Positions 26,095 through 34,179 of a stretch of DNA of 46,604 bases are shown one piece after another. The translations under genes and the position numbers were made by a program. Location: the NCBI GenBank assembly GCA_011523545.1, contig WTGN01000011.1:1-46604 (forward strand). The letters run 5' to 3'. Within the stretch, counting starts at the first letter, position 1. Each line of letters opens with the position of its first letter. The DNA comes from Chloroflexota bacterium (lineage in GTDB: Bacteria > Chloroflexota > Anaerolineae > Aggregatilineales > Phototrophicaceae). Under the pieces are notes generated by a model. The model did no database searches and was not told the DNA's origin. It saw nothing but the letters and a program-made list of their open reading frames with translations.

Positions 26095-28314
26095 ATGGCT
26101 GCTCAAGCGCTAATGTTTAGACTTCTGAAGATAGCGATCCTGCTGCTGGCGTGCGTCCCGCTTCTGGCGCAGCGCCCGGGCGGCATTGACCTCGACCGAA
26201 TCAAGCGGGCGATCGTATTCATTTATCAGGCTGAAAGCGGGCCCAATGACCTGGTCATCAAATGCGTGAGCAGCGGTACGCTGATCAGCGCCGACGGATT
26301 GATCGTCACCAATGCGCACGGCGTTTTGCCGGGCCGCCAATGCGACGGCGACCAGCTAATCGTATCGCTCAATGTCGACCTGACGGAACAGCCTATTCCC
26401 AAGTATCGCGCAGAGGTATTCAACGCCGACGCCGGCCTGGACATTGCCGTTTTGCGCATCACGCGCGAGTTGGATGGCCGTCTAATCTCACGAGGCGGCC
26501 TGCCCATCTTGCCCTTCGTTGAAGTTGGCGACTCGAATGCAGTCGCCATTGATGACAACTTGATCGTGGCCGGCTATCCGGATTTTGGCAATCAACCGGT
26601 CGCCATTGCGCGCGGCACGGTAACGGCCTTTGTTTCCGAACCAATCGGGCGCGGCCCTTCCTGGTTCAAGACGCGCGCGGAAATACCGGGGACGATGTCC
26701 GGCGGCGGCGCTTACGACAGCGCGGGACGGCTTATCGGCATCCCGACGAACGCGCCTTTAGGGGGGCTGGCGGCGACGGCAAGCTGTCGCTACATTGCGG
26801 ACACCAACCGCGATGGCCTGGTGAACGACAGCGATACCTGCGTGCCAACCGGCGAATTTGTCAGCACGGTGCGGCCGATAAGCCACGCGCAAAGCCTGAT
26901 CCGCGGGGCGCGGCACAACCTGAAAGTGAACATCGCCACCGCGCTTGCAAACGCGCCCGCGCCGCTGCATCCGCCGAAGGTGTCGCGCCTCTTCTTTGCG
27001 CCCTCGGCTGCCGATGGCACGCCGTCAACCGTTGTTGGTTCCCTGCCAAACAACACAAAGAGCCTGTTTCTGTTTTTTGACTACGACAATATGACCGCGG
27101 AGACGGTGTATGAGCTGCGCGTCACGCGAGACGGCATTCCCGACACCACCTTCAGCCTGCCGCCTGTACGCTGGAGTGGCCGCGAAAGCGGGCTCTGGTA
27201 CATCGGCAGCCGCGAGCAGGCCTGGGCCAATGGCGCCTACGAGTTCACGCTCTTGATCAACGGCACATCCGTCGGCAGCAACCGGATCGTCGTGGGTGGC
27301 GCCGCCGAACGCAGGCCCCAATTCAGTGACATTGTATTTGGCACGCTCGATCAATCAGGCGCATTGGTAGGCAATGGTTCGATTTTGCCTTTGGGCGACA
27401 TTGCCTCCGCCAGATTCCTTTTCGCCAATATGCCGGCCGGCGCGCCCTGGTCCGCCATTTGGTATTTTGGCGGCGCCGAGGTCGCCCGAAGCACCGACAA
27501 TTGGTCGGATGCCAACCACGGCGCCAAAGTGATCAAAGTCGCGCCAGACGGCGGTCTGCAGCCGGGGCAGTACCGGCTCGAGCTCTACATCGGCGGCGCG
27601 CTCTCGGCGACGTCGGACTTTATCGTCGCCGGGCAGCCGGCCGGTCCCCTGCCGGAAATATTCACGAACATTCGTCATACATCAGTTGATTCGCCGCTCG
27701 CCGCGCGCGCCGCGCCGTCATCAACCAGCTTTCCAAGCGCGATACAAGGGCTGTACGCGCTCTTCGATTGGCGGCAGATCGCCCCCGGCACGCCATGGAC
27801 GCTGCGCTGGCTGGTCGATGATCAAGCCTTCTATCAAGCCACCCTGCCCTGGCTGACCGTCGACTCGGGCAGAGATTTAACTGTATGGATCGACCAGCCG
27901 CCCGATGGCAGTTACATGCTTCAGCTGCTGGTGAACAACTTGAAATTGGCGGAAGAAGAAGTGGCGATCGGCATCGGTCAGCTGCCGATCGATCGCCTGT
28001 CCCAGAGCGAAGGCACAATACTCTCCGGCAAGGTCATTGACGCGACGACGCGCATCGGCATTCCGAGCGTTACAATCGTGCTGGTGAGCGAAGATTATGC
28101 GGCCAGCGAGTTCCTGTGGAGAGAGGATCAGATCTTCGCGCTCGCCACCTCAGACCGCAATGGCGACTTTCAGTTCGCGCGCCCGCTGGCATTTGATACC
28201 TACTATAGCATCGTAATTGAAGCGGACGGCTACATCCCGCTTGCTGCGGACGAGTTTGATTTCTCCGCGGACGAGCCTTATGCCGATATCGAGATCGCCA
28301 TGGTGCCGGGATGA
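26095..28314 (+). CDS. Secreted trypsin-like serine protease with three beta-sandwich repeats and a C-terminal CarboxypepD_reg-like domain
   Basis: 739 aa. Signal peptide (MFRLLKIAILLLACVPLLAQ within the first 26 residues). A DegP/S1C-type protease domain, about residues 35-260, shows the full triad: His75 in VTNAHGV, Asp116 in AGLDIAVL and Ser202 in GTMSGGGAYD. No PDZ domain follows. Residues 236-247 (DTNRDGLVNDSD) match a dockerin/EF-hand calcium loop inserted between protease and the rest. Then come three tandem repeats of about 105-115 aa (about 285-630), each with an aromatic strand such as LFLFFDY and an exposed WYIG or WYFG segment, and finally a carboxypeptidase-regulatory-like domain (SGKVIDATTRIGIPSVTIVL). 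Third gene of the operon, overlapping tlyA by 4 bases. Substrate unknown. Confidence 0.85.
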   Translation: MAAQALMFRLLKIAILLLACVPLLAQRPGGIDLDRIKRAIVFIYQAESGPNDLVIKCVSSGTLISADGLIVTNAHGVLPGRQCDGDQLIVSLNVDLTEQPIPKYRAEVFNADAGLDIAVLRITRELDGRLISRGGLPILPFVEVGDSNAVAIDDNLIVAGYPDFGNQPVAIARGTVTAFVSEPIGRGPSWFKTRAEIPGTMSGGGAYDSAGRLIGIPTNAPLGGLAATASCRYIADTNRDGLVNDSDTCVPTGEFVSTVRPISHAQSLIRGARHNLKVNIATALANAPAPLHPPKVSRLFFAPSAADGTPSTVVGSLPNNTKSLFLFFDYDNMTAETVYELRVTRDGIPDTTFSLPPVRWSGRESGLWYIGSREQAWANGAYEFTLLINGTSVGSNRIVVGGAAERRPQFSDIVFGTLDQSGALVGNGSILPLGDIASARFLFANMPAGAPWSAIWYFGGAEVARSTDNWSDANHGAKVIKVAPDGGLQPGQYRLELYIGGALSATSDFIVAGQPAGPLPEIFTNIRHTSVDSPLAARAAPSSTSFPSAIQGLYALFDWRQIAPGTPWTLRWLVDDQAFYQATLPWLTVDSGRDLTVWIDQPPDGSYMLQLLVNNLKLAEEEVAIGIGQLPIDRLSQSEGTILSGKVIDATTRIGIPSVTIVLVSEDYAASEFLWREDQIFALATSDRNGDFQFARPLAFDTYYSIVIEADGYIPLAADEFDFSADEPYADIEIAMVPG

Positions 28315-29108
28315 GCGCGGCCCGGAAGGCGCGGCTTGATCTGCTGCTGGTTGAAAGGCGGCTCGCGCCCAGCCGCAGCAAAGCCGCCGCTATGATCATG
28401 GCTGGCGAAGTCACCGTGGGCCGGCGGCTAGTCGACAAGCCGGGTACGGCCGTCGCCCTTGACGCCGCTATCGAGTTGAAGGAGAAACCGCGATATGTCA
28501 GCCGCGGCGGGCTCAAGCTGGAAGCGGCGCTGAACGCTTTTGCCGTGGACGCGGCGGGGAAAGTCTGCGCCGATATTGGCGCCAGCACCGGCGGCTTCAC
28601 CGATTGCCTCTTGCAGCGCGGCGCAGCCAAAGTCTATGCGATAGATGTCGGCCGAGCGCAATTGGATTATCGCCTGCGCCAAGACAAACGCGTGGTGATA
28701 CACGAGAATACCAACGCGCGCTACCTGGAGGCGCTCGGCGAGCCCGCCGACATCGTTGCGATAGACGTATCCTTCATCTCGCTTCGGCTCATTCTGCCGG
28801 CGGTCGCGCGAATCACAAGCGAGCCTGCCGATGTCATCGCCCTGGTGAAGCCGCAATTTGAAGCCGGACGCGCCTCCGTCGGCAAGGGCGGCGTCGTGCG
28901 CGACGCGGCGGTGCATCGGCGCGTGCTGAACGATGTTGCCGCCTGGGCGATCTCGCATGGATTCGCCCCCGTCGATGTCATTCGCTCGCCAATCACCGGC
29001 GCCAAGGGCAATGTCGAATTCCTGATGTGGATGCGAAACCGCGCGAATGCTGGCGCTCCGCCAAGAATCCAGCAGCGAATCGACAAACTGACGACCCCAA
29101 ATCCATAG
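28311..29108 (+). CDS. tlyA: TlyA-family rRNA 2'-O-methyltransferase
   Basis: Methylates ribose of cytidines in rRNA; affects sensitivity to capreomycin-type drugs in mycobacteria. 265 aa. N-terminal S4 RNA-binding domain (RLDLLLVERRLAPSRSKAAA, GEVTVGRRLVDKPG), then an FtsJ-like methyltransferase with the SAM motif CADIGASTGGFTDCLLQRGA and the later motifs VAIDVSFISL and ALVKPQFEAGR. Family members were first called hemolysins. Its ATG overlaps the stop of the protease gene (ATGA), so it is translated from the same transcript although the function looks unrelated. Confidence 0.95.
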   Translation: MSAARKARLDLLLVERRLAPSRSKAAAMIMAGEVTVGRRLVDKPGTAVALDAAIELKEKPRYVSRGGLKLEAALNAFAVDAAGKVCADIGASTGGFTDCLLQRGAAKVYAIDVGRAQLDYRLRQDKRVVIHENTNARYLEALGEPADIVAIDVSFISLRLILPAVARITSEPADVIALVKPQFEAGRASVGKGGVVRDAAVHRRVLNDVAAWAISHGFAPVDVIRSPITGAKGNVEFLMWMRNRANAGAPPRIQQRIDKLTTPNP

Positions 29109-29174
29109 CTTCCCCTACTCCAAAAGCGCGCTATGTTTCATAATTGAGCCAGGACTAATCGACCGGGGCAACGG

Positions 29175-30974
29175 ATGAATATCGAGCGCATCCGCAACTT
29201 TTGCATCATCGCGCATGTTGATCACGGCAAGAGCACGCTGGCTGATCGCTTGTTGGAGCTGACCAATACCGTCAACGAGCGAGACATGCAGGAGCAACTT
29301 CTCGACAGTATGCAACTGGAACGCGAGCGCGGCGTCACCATCAAGGCGTCGGCTGTGCGCATGTTGTACGAGGCTCGCGACGGTGTGGCATACACAATTA
29401 ACTTGATTGATACCCCCGGTCATGTTGACTTCACATACGAGGTCAGCCGCGCCTTGCAAGCCTGCGAAGGCGCCCTCCTGGTGGTGGATGCCAGCCAGGG
29501 CATCGAGGCGCAGACCCTGTCCAATGTATACCTGGCGCTTGAACAGGACCTCGAGATCATCCCCGTCATCAACAAGATTGATCTGCCGGCGGCCCAACCC
29601 GATGAAGTCGCCCGCGATGTTCAGGACCTGCTGGGCGCGCCGGCCGCTGATATGCCGCGGATTTCCGCCAAGAATGGCCTTGGCGTGGCCGAAGTGCTGG
29701 AAAAGGTCATCGCGGAAGTGCCGCCGCCAGCGACCGACAGCAGCGAGACCCTGCGCGCGCTAGTATTCGACTCGCATTATGATGCCTACAAGGGCGTCAT
29801 CGCTTACGTGCGCGTGGTTGATGGCGCGGTGGCCGGGCGCGAAATGCTCAAGCTCTTTGCCACCGGCGCGCGCTTCGAGCCAGTTGAGATCGGCGTCTTC
29901 GACCCGGTCATGCGCGCGACAGACGAACTGCTCGCCGGCGAAGTTGGCTATATCGCGACCGGTCTCAAATCGGTGCAAGAGTGCCGGGTGGGCGATACCA
30001 TCACCCTGGCAGCCAAGAGCGCGGGTCAATCCCTGCCGGGCTACAAGCAGATCAAGCCCATGGTTTTCGCCGGCATCTACCCGACCCACAATGAAGCTTA
30101 TGCGGACCTGCGCGACGCCCTGGAGAAGCTGCAGCTGAACGACGCCTCGCTGGTTTTCCAACCCGAGACATCGCAGGCCCTGAACTTTGGTTTCCGCGCC
30201 GGCTTCCTCGGGCTCTTTCACATGGAAATCATGCAGGAGCGCCTGGAGCGGGAATACGATCTGGATATTCTGGCTACCGCGCCCAGCGTTGAATATCGTG
30301 TCCTGCGGCGGGATGGCGCCACGGTCTTGATCGACAGCCCCGCGCGCCTGCCAGACGAAGGCGCCATCGAAGAAATCCGCGAACCCTGGATGGAAATCCA
30401 AATCTATGCGCCACAACGCTATATCGGCGCGGTCATGGACTTGGTCATCAAGAAGCGCGGCATCTACCAAACAACCGAGTATCTCGATGCCAGCCGCGTC
30501 ATTCTGCACTTTCAGATTCCGCTTTCAGAAATCATCATCGACTTCTACGACAAGCTGAAAAGCGTGACGCAAGGCTACGCCAGCCTGGATTATCAATTCA
30601 AGGAGTACCGCGCCGGCGACCTGGTCAAAGTCGAGGTGCTCGTCAACGAAGATCCGGTCGACGCCCTGGCCATGATTTGCCACCGTGACGACGCCTATCA
30701 TCGCGGGCAGCGGCTGGTGAGCCGATTAAAAGCTTTGATCCCGCGGCAGATGTTCACGGTGCCGGTTCAGGCGGCGATCGGGAAGCGAGTCATCTCGCGC
30801 GCCAATGTGAAAGCGCTGCGCAAAGATGTCCTGGCCAAGTGTTACGGCGGCGATGTGACGCGCAAGAGGAAGCTGCTCGAAAAACAGAAGCGGGGCAAGA
30901 AGCGCATGAAGATGATCGGCGCCGTTGAAGTGCCCCAAGAAGCGTTCATGGCCTTGCTCAGTCTGGATGAGTGA
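29175..30974 (+). CDS. lepA: Elongation factor 4 (LepA) GTPase
   Basis: Ribosome-associated translational GTPase. 599 aa, the usual length. G domain: AHVDHGKSTLADRLLE (G1), RGVTIKASAVR (G2), DTPGHVDFTYEVSRAL (G3) and NKIDLPAAQP (G4). EF-G-like domains II, III and V follow, then the LepA-specific C-terminal domain with YDYKLSV-like conservation replaced by FYDKLKSVTQGYASLDYQ, and the end RKRKLLEKQKRGKKRMK. Single gene with GGGGCAACGG before ATG; convergent with the cinA-like gene. Confidence 0.97.
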   Translation: MNIERIRNFCIIAHVDHGKSTLADRLLELTNTVNERDMQEQLLDSMQLERERGVTIKASAVRMLYEARDGVAYTINLIDTPGHVDFTYEVSRALQACEGALLVVDASQGIEAQTLSNVYLALEQDLEIIPVINKIDLPAAQPDEVARDVQDLLGAPAADMPRISAKNGLGVAEVLEKVIAEVPPPATDSSETLRALVFDSHYDAYKGVIAYVRVVDGAVAGREMLKLFATGARFEPVEIGVFDPVMRATDELLAGEVGYIATGLKSVQECRVGDTITLAAKSAGQSLPGYKQIKPMVFAGIYPTHNEAYADLRDALEKLQLNDASLVFQPETSQALNFGFRAGFLGLFHMEIMQERLEREYDLDILATAPSVEYRVLRRDGATVLIDSPARLPDEGAIEEIREPWMEIQIYAPQRYIGAVMDLVIKKRGIYQTTEYLDASRVILHFQIPLSEIIIDFYDKLKSVTQGYASLDYQFKEYRAGDLVKVEVLVNEDPVDALAMICHRDDAYHRGQRLVSRLKALIPRQMFTVPVQAAIGKRVISRANVKALRKDVLAKCYGGDVTRKRKLLEKQKRGKKRMKMIGAVEVPQEAFMALLSLDE

Positions 30975-30988
30975 AATCCAGCGCGGGC

Positions 30989-31025
30989 GAGCCGACGGCT
31001 CAGGCATGCTCTTCCTTGAGCATGC
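30989..31025. repeat. Two adjacent inverted repeats between convergent lepA and cinA
   Basis: GAGCC/GGCTC with a 3-nt loop (30989-31001) and GCATGCTC/GAGCATGC with a 6-nt loop (31004-31025). The second lies in the last codons of the cinA-like gene. There is no T-run on either side, so they would be Rho-independent terminators only in a loose sense; they may block readthrough in both directions. Confidence 0.45.
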
Positions 31026-32223
31026 GCCACAGGCTGGCCAGCCCCCAGCGCGATATCCACTCGCGCGCCAGGTTCGAGCGGTTGCCGAAGCCATAACCGC
31101 GGAAACGCGACTGCGCCGCTGTTGAAATCGCGACTGCGCTGCCCTGCTCCACATCGGCGTTTTCAGCCAAATCCGGATAACTGAGCACGACGATGCTGGC
31201 GTCGACATCTTCGCGCTGCCGGATGCTCGCCGCGATATCTGCCGCGATCCCGGTAAGTGACTTCCCCGACGCCTCGATATCGTATTGGTCGAATACCGCC
31301 TTCGGGCTTTCGTAGACGCTCGTTCGCAGCCGGTCAGTTTCCGCGCTCCAGGCGCCGCTGATCACCCCAGGCAAGCCCGCCTCGGTGACATGCACGCGCA
31401 GGTTATTCCGCTCCAGTAGATCCCAAACCACATCTTCCAGCGTCGCGTCATCCACGCCGAACACCTCATCGCCGATGCGCTCACGCAGCCGCAATTGCAT
31501 TTCGTCCAGCATAGCCAGCGCCGCCCCCCGATTATCGGCCTTCGCGGTGATGCGCACATCGACGCAGCCATGATGCGCCGCCAGGCCAACACTGGGGTTC
31601 GTCTCGCTGAGAATATCGCCCCCGATCTTGTCGTCGAGAGAGCTTTCGCCAATGCCCGCCGTTCGCAGCGTCCGCGCCAAGATGACGCCCAATTCATACC
31701 TTTGCAAGAGATAAGGGACGACCGACTCGGTCATCAGATATTTCATCTCGCGCGGCACGCCGGGCAAACAGATGACGACGCCGCGTTCCGCTTCCACGAT
31801 GAAGGCGGGCGCGGTGCCGACCGGATTTTCAATCAATTTGGCGCATTCTGGAAGAAAGGCCTGCTGGCGGTTGTTCGCGGTCATGGGTACGCCAAAGCCC
31901 TGGAAGCGCTCGGCAATGTTGTCGTAGAGATACTGGTGGAATTCCAGCGGCCGCCCAAAGACATCAGCGACCGCTTGCCGCGTCATGTCATCCACCGTGG
32001 GGCCGAGGCCGCCTGTTGCAATGACGACTTCCGCGCGATCCAGGGCGCGTGAAATGGCCTCGCCTATCCGGCCCAGATTATCGCCGACGGTGGTCATGAA
32101 AAAAATATTGACGCCAATATCACGCAGCTTGCGCGCCAAATAAACCGAATTTGTGTCGGTTATCTCGCCCAGAAGGAGTTCCGTTCCGATCGCTACAATT
32201 TCAGCGTTGGGGTTATCCGGCAT
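31000..32223 (-). CDS. CinA-like protein with degenerate C-terminal (PncC) domain
   Basis: 407 aa from ATG 32223. The N-terminal MoaB/Mog-like domain is well conserved: AEIVAIGTELLLGEITDTNS, ATGGLGPTVDDMTRQAVAD and CLPGVPREMKYL, which in CinA proteins hydrolyse ADP-ribose or act on pyridine nucleotides. The C-terminal domain (about 260-407) corresponds in place to NMN deamidase (PncC), but the signature ESCTGG with its catalytic serine is absent; at the equivalent place one reads VTEAGLPGVISGAW. The C-terminal half may therefore be inactive or changed in function. Single gene, convergent with lepA and divergent from an ABC ATPase gene. Confidence 0.88.
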   Translation of the reverse strand: MPDNPNAEIVAIGTELLLGEITDTNSVYLARKLRDIGVNIFFMTTVGDNLGRIGEAISRALDRAEVVIATGGLGPTVDDMTRQAVADVFGRPLEFHQYLYDNIAERFQGFGVPMTANNRQQAFLPECAKLIENPVGTAPAFIVEAERGVVICLPGVPREMKYLMTESVVPYLLQRYELGVILARTLRTAGIGESSLDDKIGGDILSETNPSVGLAAHHGCVDVRITAKADNRGAALAMLDEMQLRLRERIGDEVFGVDDATLEDVVWDLLERNNLRVHVTEAGLPGVISGAWSAETDRLRTSVYESPKAVFDQYDIEASGKSLTGIAADIAASIRQREDVDASIVVLSYPDLAENADVEQGSAVAISTAAQSRFRGYGFGNRSNLAREWISRWGLASLWRMLKEEHA

Positions 32224-32280
32224 GTTAACTCCCGTCAGCGCTTGTACCCGGACTGATTTTACATGAATTTGACGAATGTT

Positions 32281-32308
32281 TTGCAATATCGAAAAACCGC
32301 GCTATAAT
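32281..32308 (+). promoter_or_regulatory. Promoter of the sugar-ABC ATPase gene
   Basis: TTGCAA (32281-32286), 16-nt spacer, perfect TATAAT (32303-32308). The leader to GTG 32400 is about 85 nt. Confidence 0.65.
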
Positions 32309-32399
32309 TGCCACTATAAATCTATCTTGCTGTCAAGTAAGATGTTTGTGCAGTTTTACCAGTATTTTCGTCCAACTGCTTATTCGAACGGAGGGTCTT

Positions 32400-33536
32400 G
32401 TGGCCGGTGTCACTTTCAATCACGTTTCAAAGGATTTCGGTGATCAAAGAGTCGTAACCGATTTGACCATCGAGGTCCAAGATAAAGAGTTTCTCGTATT
32501 TGTCGGTCCGTCCGGCTGCGGCAAATCGACGAGCCTTCGGATGCTCGCTGGCCTGGAAGAGATCACCGAGGGCGAGATCCTCATTGGCGACCGCGTGGTC
32601 AACAATGTGGCGCCCAAAGATCGCGATGTCGCGATGGTCTTCCAGAGCTATGCATTGTATCCGCACATGACTGTCTACGACAACATGGCTTTTGGCTTGA
32701 AGCTGCGCAAGACGCCCAAGAAGATCATTGACGAGCGCGTGAACGAAGCCGCAAACGAGCTCGGCATTGGGCACTTGCTGGATCGCCGCCCCCGTCAGCT
32801 CTCCGGCGGTCAGCGCCAGCGTGTGGCGGTTGGCCGCGCGATCGTTCGCGAGCCTGCTGTCTTTTTGATGGATGAGCCGCTTTCGAACCTGGACGCGAAG
32901 CTGCGGGTGGAGGCGCGTTCTTTCATCAGCCGTCTGCATCAGCGTCTTGAGACCACCTTCATCTACGTCACCCATGACCAGGTCGAGGCGATGACGATGG
33001 GGACGCGCATCTGCGTGCTCAACGAAGGCAAGCTCCAGCAGATTGATTCGCCCTTTAACCTCTACCACAACCCGCACAACATTTTTGTCGCCGGCTTCAT
33101 CGGCAGCCCATCGATGAATTTCTTTGACGCCACGCTCAAGGAAGACGGCGATGGCCTGGTTGTTGACACCGGCGCATTCAGCCTGCCCGTGCCTGCCAGC
33201 AAAGCGGACAGCTTCCGCAGCCACGTGGGCATGGAAGTCGTCTGCGGCATCCGACCGGAAGACATCGACGACAGCAATTACCTGCCCCAGGGCATTATCC
33301 CGGCGAACATGGTTTGCAACGTGGAAGTTGTCGAGCAGATGGGTAACGAGGTGATCATCTATCTCGAGAACCAAGGCAAGAACTTCATCGCCCGCACTGA
33401 CCCGCGGACCGATGCTGTCGTTGGCGAGCCGATGGATATCACCTTCAATCTGGACAACATGCACCTCTTCGACACCAACACCGAAATGTCGCTCAGCTAC
33501 GAGTTAAAGGCAAAAGGCGACAATGTGATCGCCTAG
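32400..33536 (+). CDS. ABC transporter ATP-binding protein, MalK/UgpC/MsmK family
   Basis: ATPase subunit for CUT1-type carbohydrate importers. 378 aa from GTG 32400, chosen because GGAGG stands 5 nt before it and the family begins there ([15 protein letters not shown]). Walker [11 protein letters not shown]-loop [18 protein letters not shown], signature [15 protein letters not shown], Walker [16 protein letters not shown] and the H-loop [13 protein letters not shown] are all intact; TOBE/OB regulatory domains fill the C-terminal 140 residues (CGIRPEDI). It has its own promoter and terminator and no permease neighbours. In several bacteria one such ATPase serves many importers, so it may energise the permeases at 4373-6091. 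Confidence 0.95.
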   Translation: MAGVTFNHVSKDFGDQRVVTDLTIEVQDKEFLVFVGPSGCGKSTSLRMLAGLEEITEGEILIGDRVVNNVAPKDRDVAMVFQSYALYPHMTVYDNMAFGLKLRKTPKKIIDERVNEAANELGIGHLLDRRPRQLSGGQRQRVAVGRAIVREPAVFLMDEPLSNLDAKLRVEARSFISRLHQRLETTFIYVTHDQVEAMTMGTRICVLNEGKLQQIDSPFNLYHNPHNIFVAGFIGSPSMNFFDATLKEDGDGLVVDTGAFSLPVPASKADSFRSHVGMEVVCGIRPEDIDDSNYLPQGIIPANMVCNVEVVEQMGNEVIIYLENQGKNFIARTDPRTDAVVGEPMDITFNLDNMHLFDTNTEMSLSYELKAKGDNVIA

Positions 33537-33559
33537 CCGCAGCAGCGTTACAATCAAAA

Positions 33560-33588
33560 GAGCCACCGTCGGGTGGCTCTCTTTTTTT
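33560..33588 (+). terminator. Intrinsic terminator after the ABC ATPase gene
   Basis: Stem GAGCCACC/GGTGGCTC (8 bp), 4-nt loop, then TCTTTTTTT. It begins 24 nt past the stop codon. Confidence 0.92.
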
Positions 33589-33604
33589 CGCTTGCGTCCC
33601 GCCT

Positions 33605-33913
33605 CTACTTCAGCACCGGGCGGAATTTGTAACCGTAAACGATCATGCCGCGCTGGCCATCAGTGGTTAATTTGCGCGTTACCATCTCGACCTGGTCGCC
33701 GATCTCAGCGTCGGCATCCACATCCGTCAACTGAGTTGTGATCAGTTGGCCGTCTTCCAGCTCGACCAGAGCCAGGAAATATGGCGCCTGCGCCTCAAAA
33801 CCAGCCGGCGGCTCCAGCACGCGCGTAAGGCTGTATATCGTCCCCCGCATGGCCGCGCAATGCTTACCAGCGCGATCGACAAGCGCGCTTGATTCCACAC
33901 CGCCGTCTTTCAT
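33605..33913 (-). CDS. DUF35 OB-fold protein of the acetoacetyl-CoA thiolase/HMG-CoA synthase system
   Basis: 102 aa. Residues from about 24 match the DUF35 OB fold: GTIYSLTRVLEPPAGFEAQA, PYFLALVELEDGQLITTQL, DVDADAEIGDQVEMV and the ending YGYKFRPVLK. In archaea a DUF35 protein holds thiolase and HMG-CoA synthase together so acetoacetyl-CoA passes between them; the position right after those two genes fits that role. The usual N-terminal zinc ribbon with two CxxC pairs is not present; the first 22 residues contain one cysteine only. Start ATG 33913 overlaps the stop of the preceding small ORF (ATGA), so it is probably translated by coupling. A split or decayed gene is possible. Confidence 0.78.
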   Translation of the reverse strand: MKDGGVESSALVDRAGKHCAAMRGTIYSLTRVLEPPAGFEAQAPYFLALVELEDGQLITTQLTDVDADAEIGDQVEMVTRKLTTDGQRGMIVYGYKFRPVLK

Positions 33914-34071
33914 GAGAGGACCTTGGTCCCTTCCATGCCAGCCTGCCGCTTGCGGGGCGCGTCCTTGCGAGCGTATGTTGCTGACGCCGCTCGCCTGCGA
34001 TCAACACCTTCATTCGTCTTGTCCAGCCGATAGCGCAGCGCCCGGTTGCGCCAGTACTTCGCTACATGCAT
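33910..34071 (-). CDS. Small protein resembling the N-terminal helix of DUF35 proteins
   Basis: 53 aa, very basic. The first 16 residues, MHVAKYWRNRALRYRL, look like the conserved N-terminal helix of zinc-ribbon/OB-fold DUF35 proteins (pattern YWR...RYRL). In a normal protein the zinc ribbon would follow, but the remaining 37 residues (DKTNEGVDRRRAAS... to GTKVLS) contain no cysteine. The gene has an excellent ribosome site (AAGGAG, 7 nt before ATG) and its TGA overlaps the ATG of the OB-fold gene. It is the fourth cistron after HMGR, HMGS and thiolase. Likely the separated N-terminal half of DUF35; an ancient frameshift product is the alternative. Confidence 0.55.
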   Translation of the reverse strand: MHVAKYWRNRALRYRLDKTNEGVDRRRAASATYARKDAPRKRQAGMEGTKVLS

Positions 34072-34179
34072 TGTTCCGCTCCTTAGCCCGTTTCGCGGCT
34101 TCCACGATGTTCAGTCTAGGAACAGCGATCTATCAGAAACTATCTTGATGGCAATTGCGACCTGTCAGAGCCTATCAAG

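Noticed and set aside
30989..31025. Attachment site or IS remnant near the palindromes between lepA and cinA
   Set aside because: No transposase, direct repeats or change in composition; the palindromes are short and partly within cinA codons.
33910..33912. TGA of the 53-aa ORF as a second selenocysteine codon
   Set aside because: Sequence after the TGA in that frame has no DUF35 likeness, whereas the overlapping ATG opens the true OB-fold frame.
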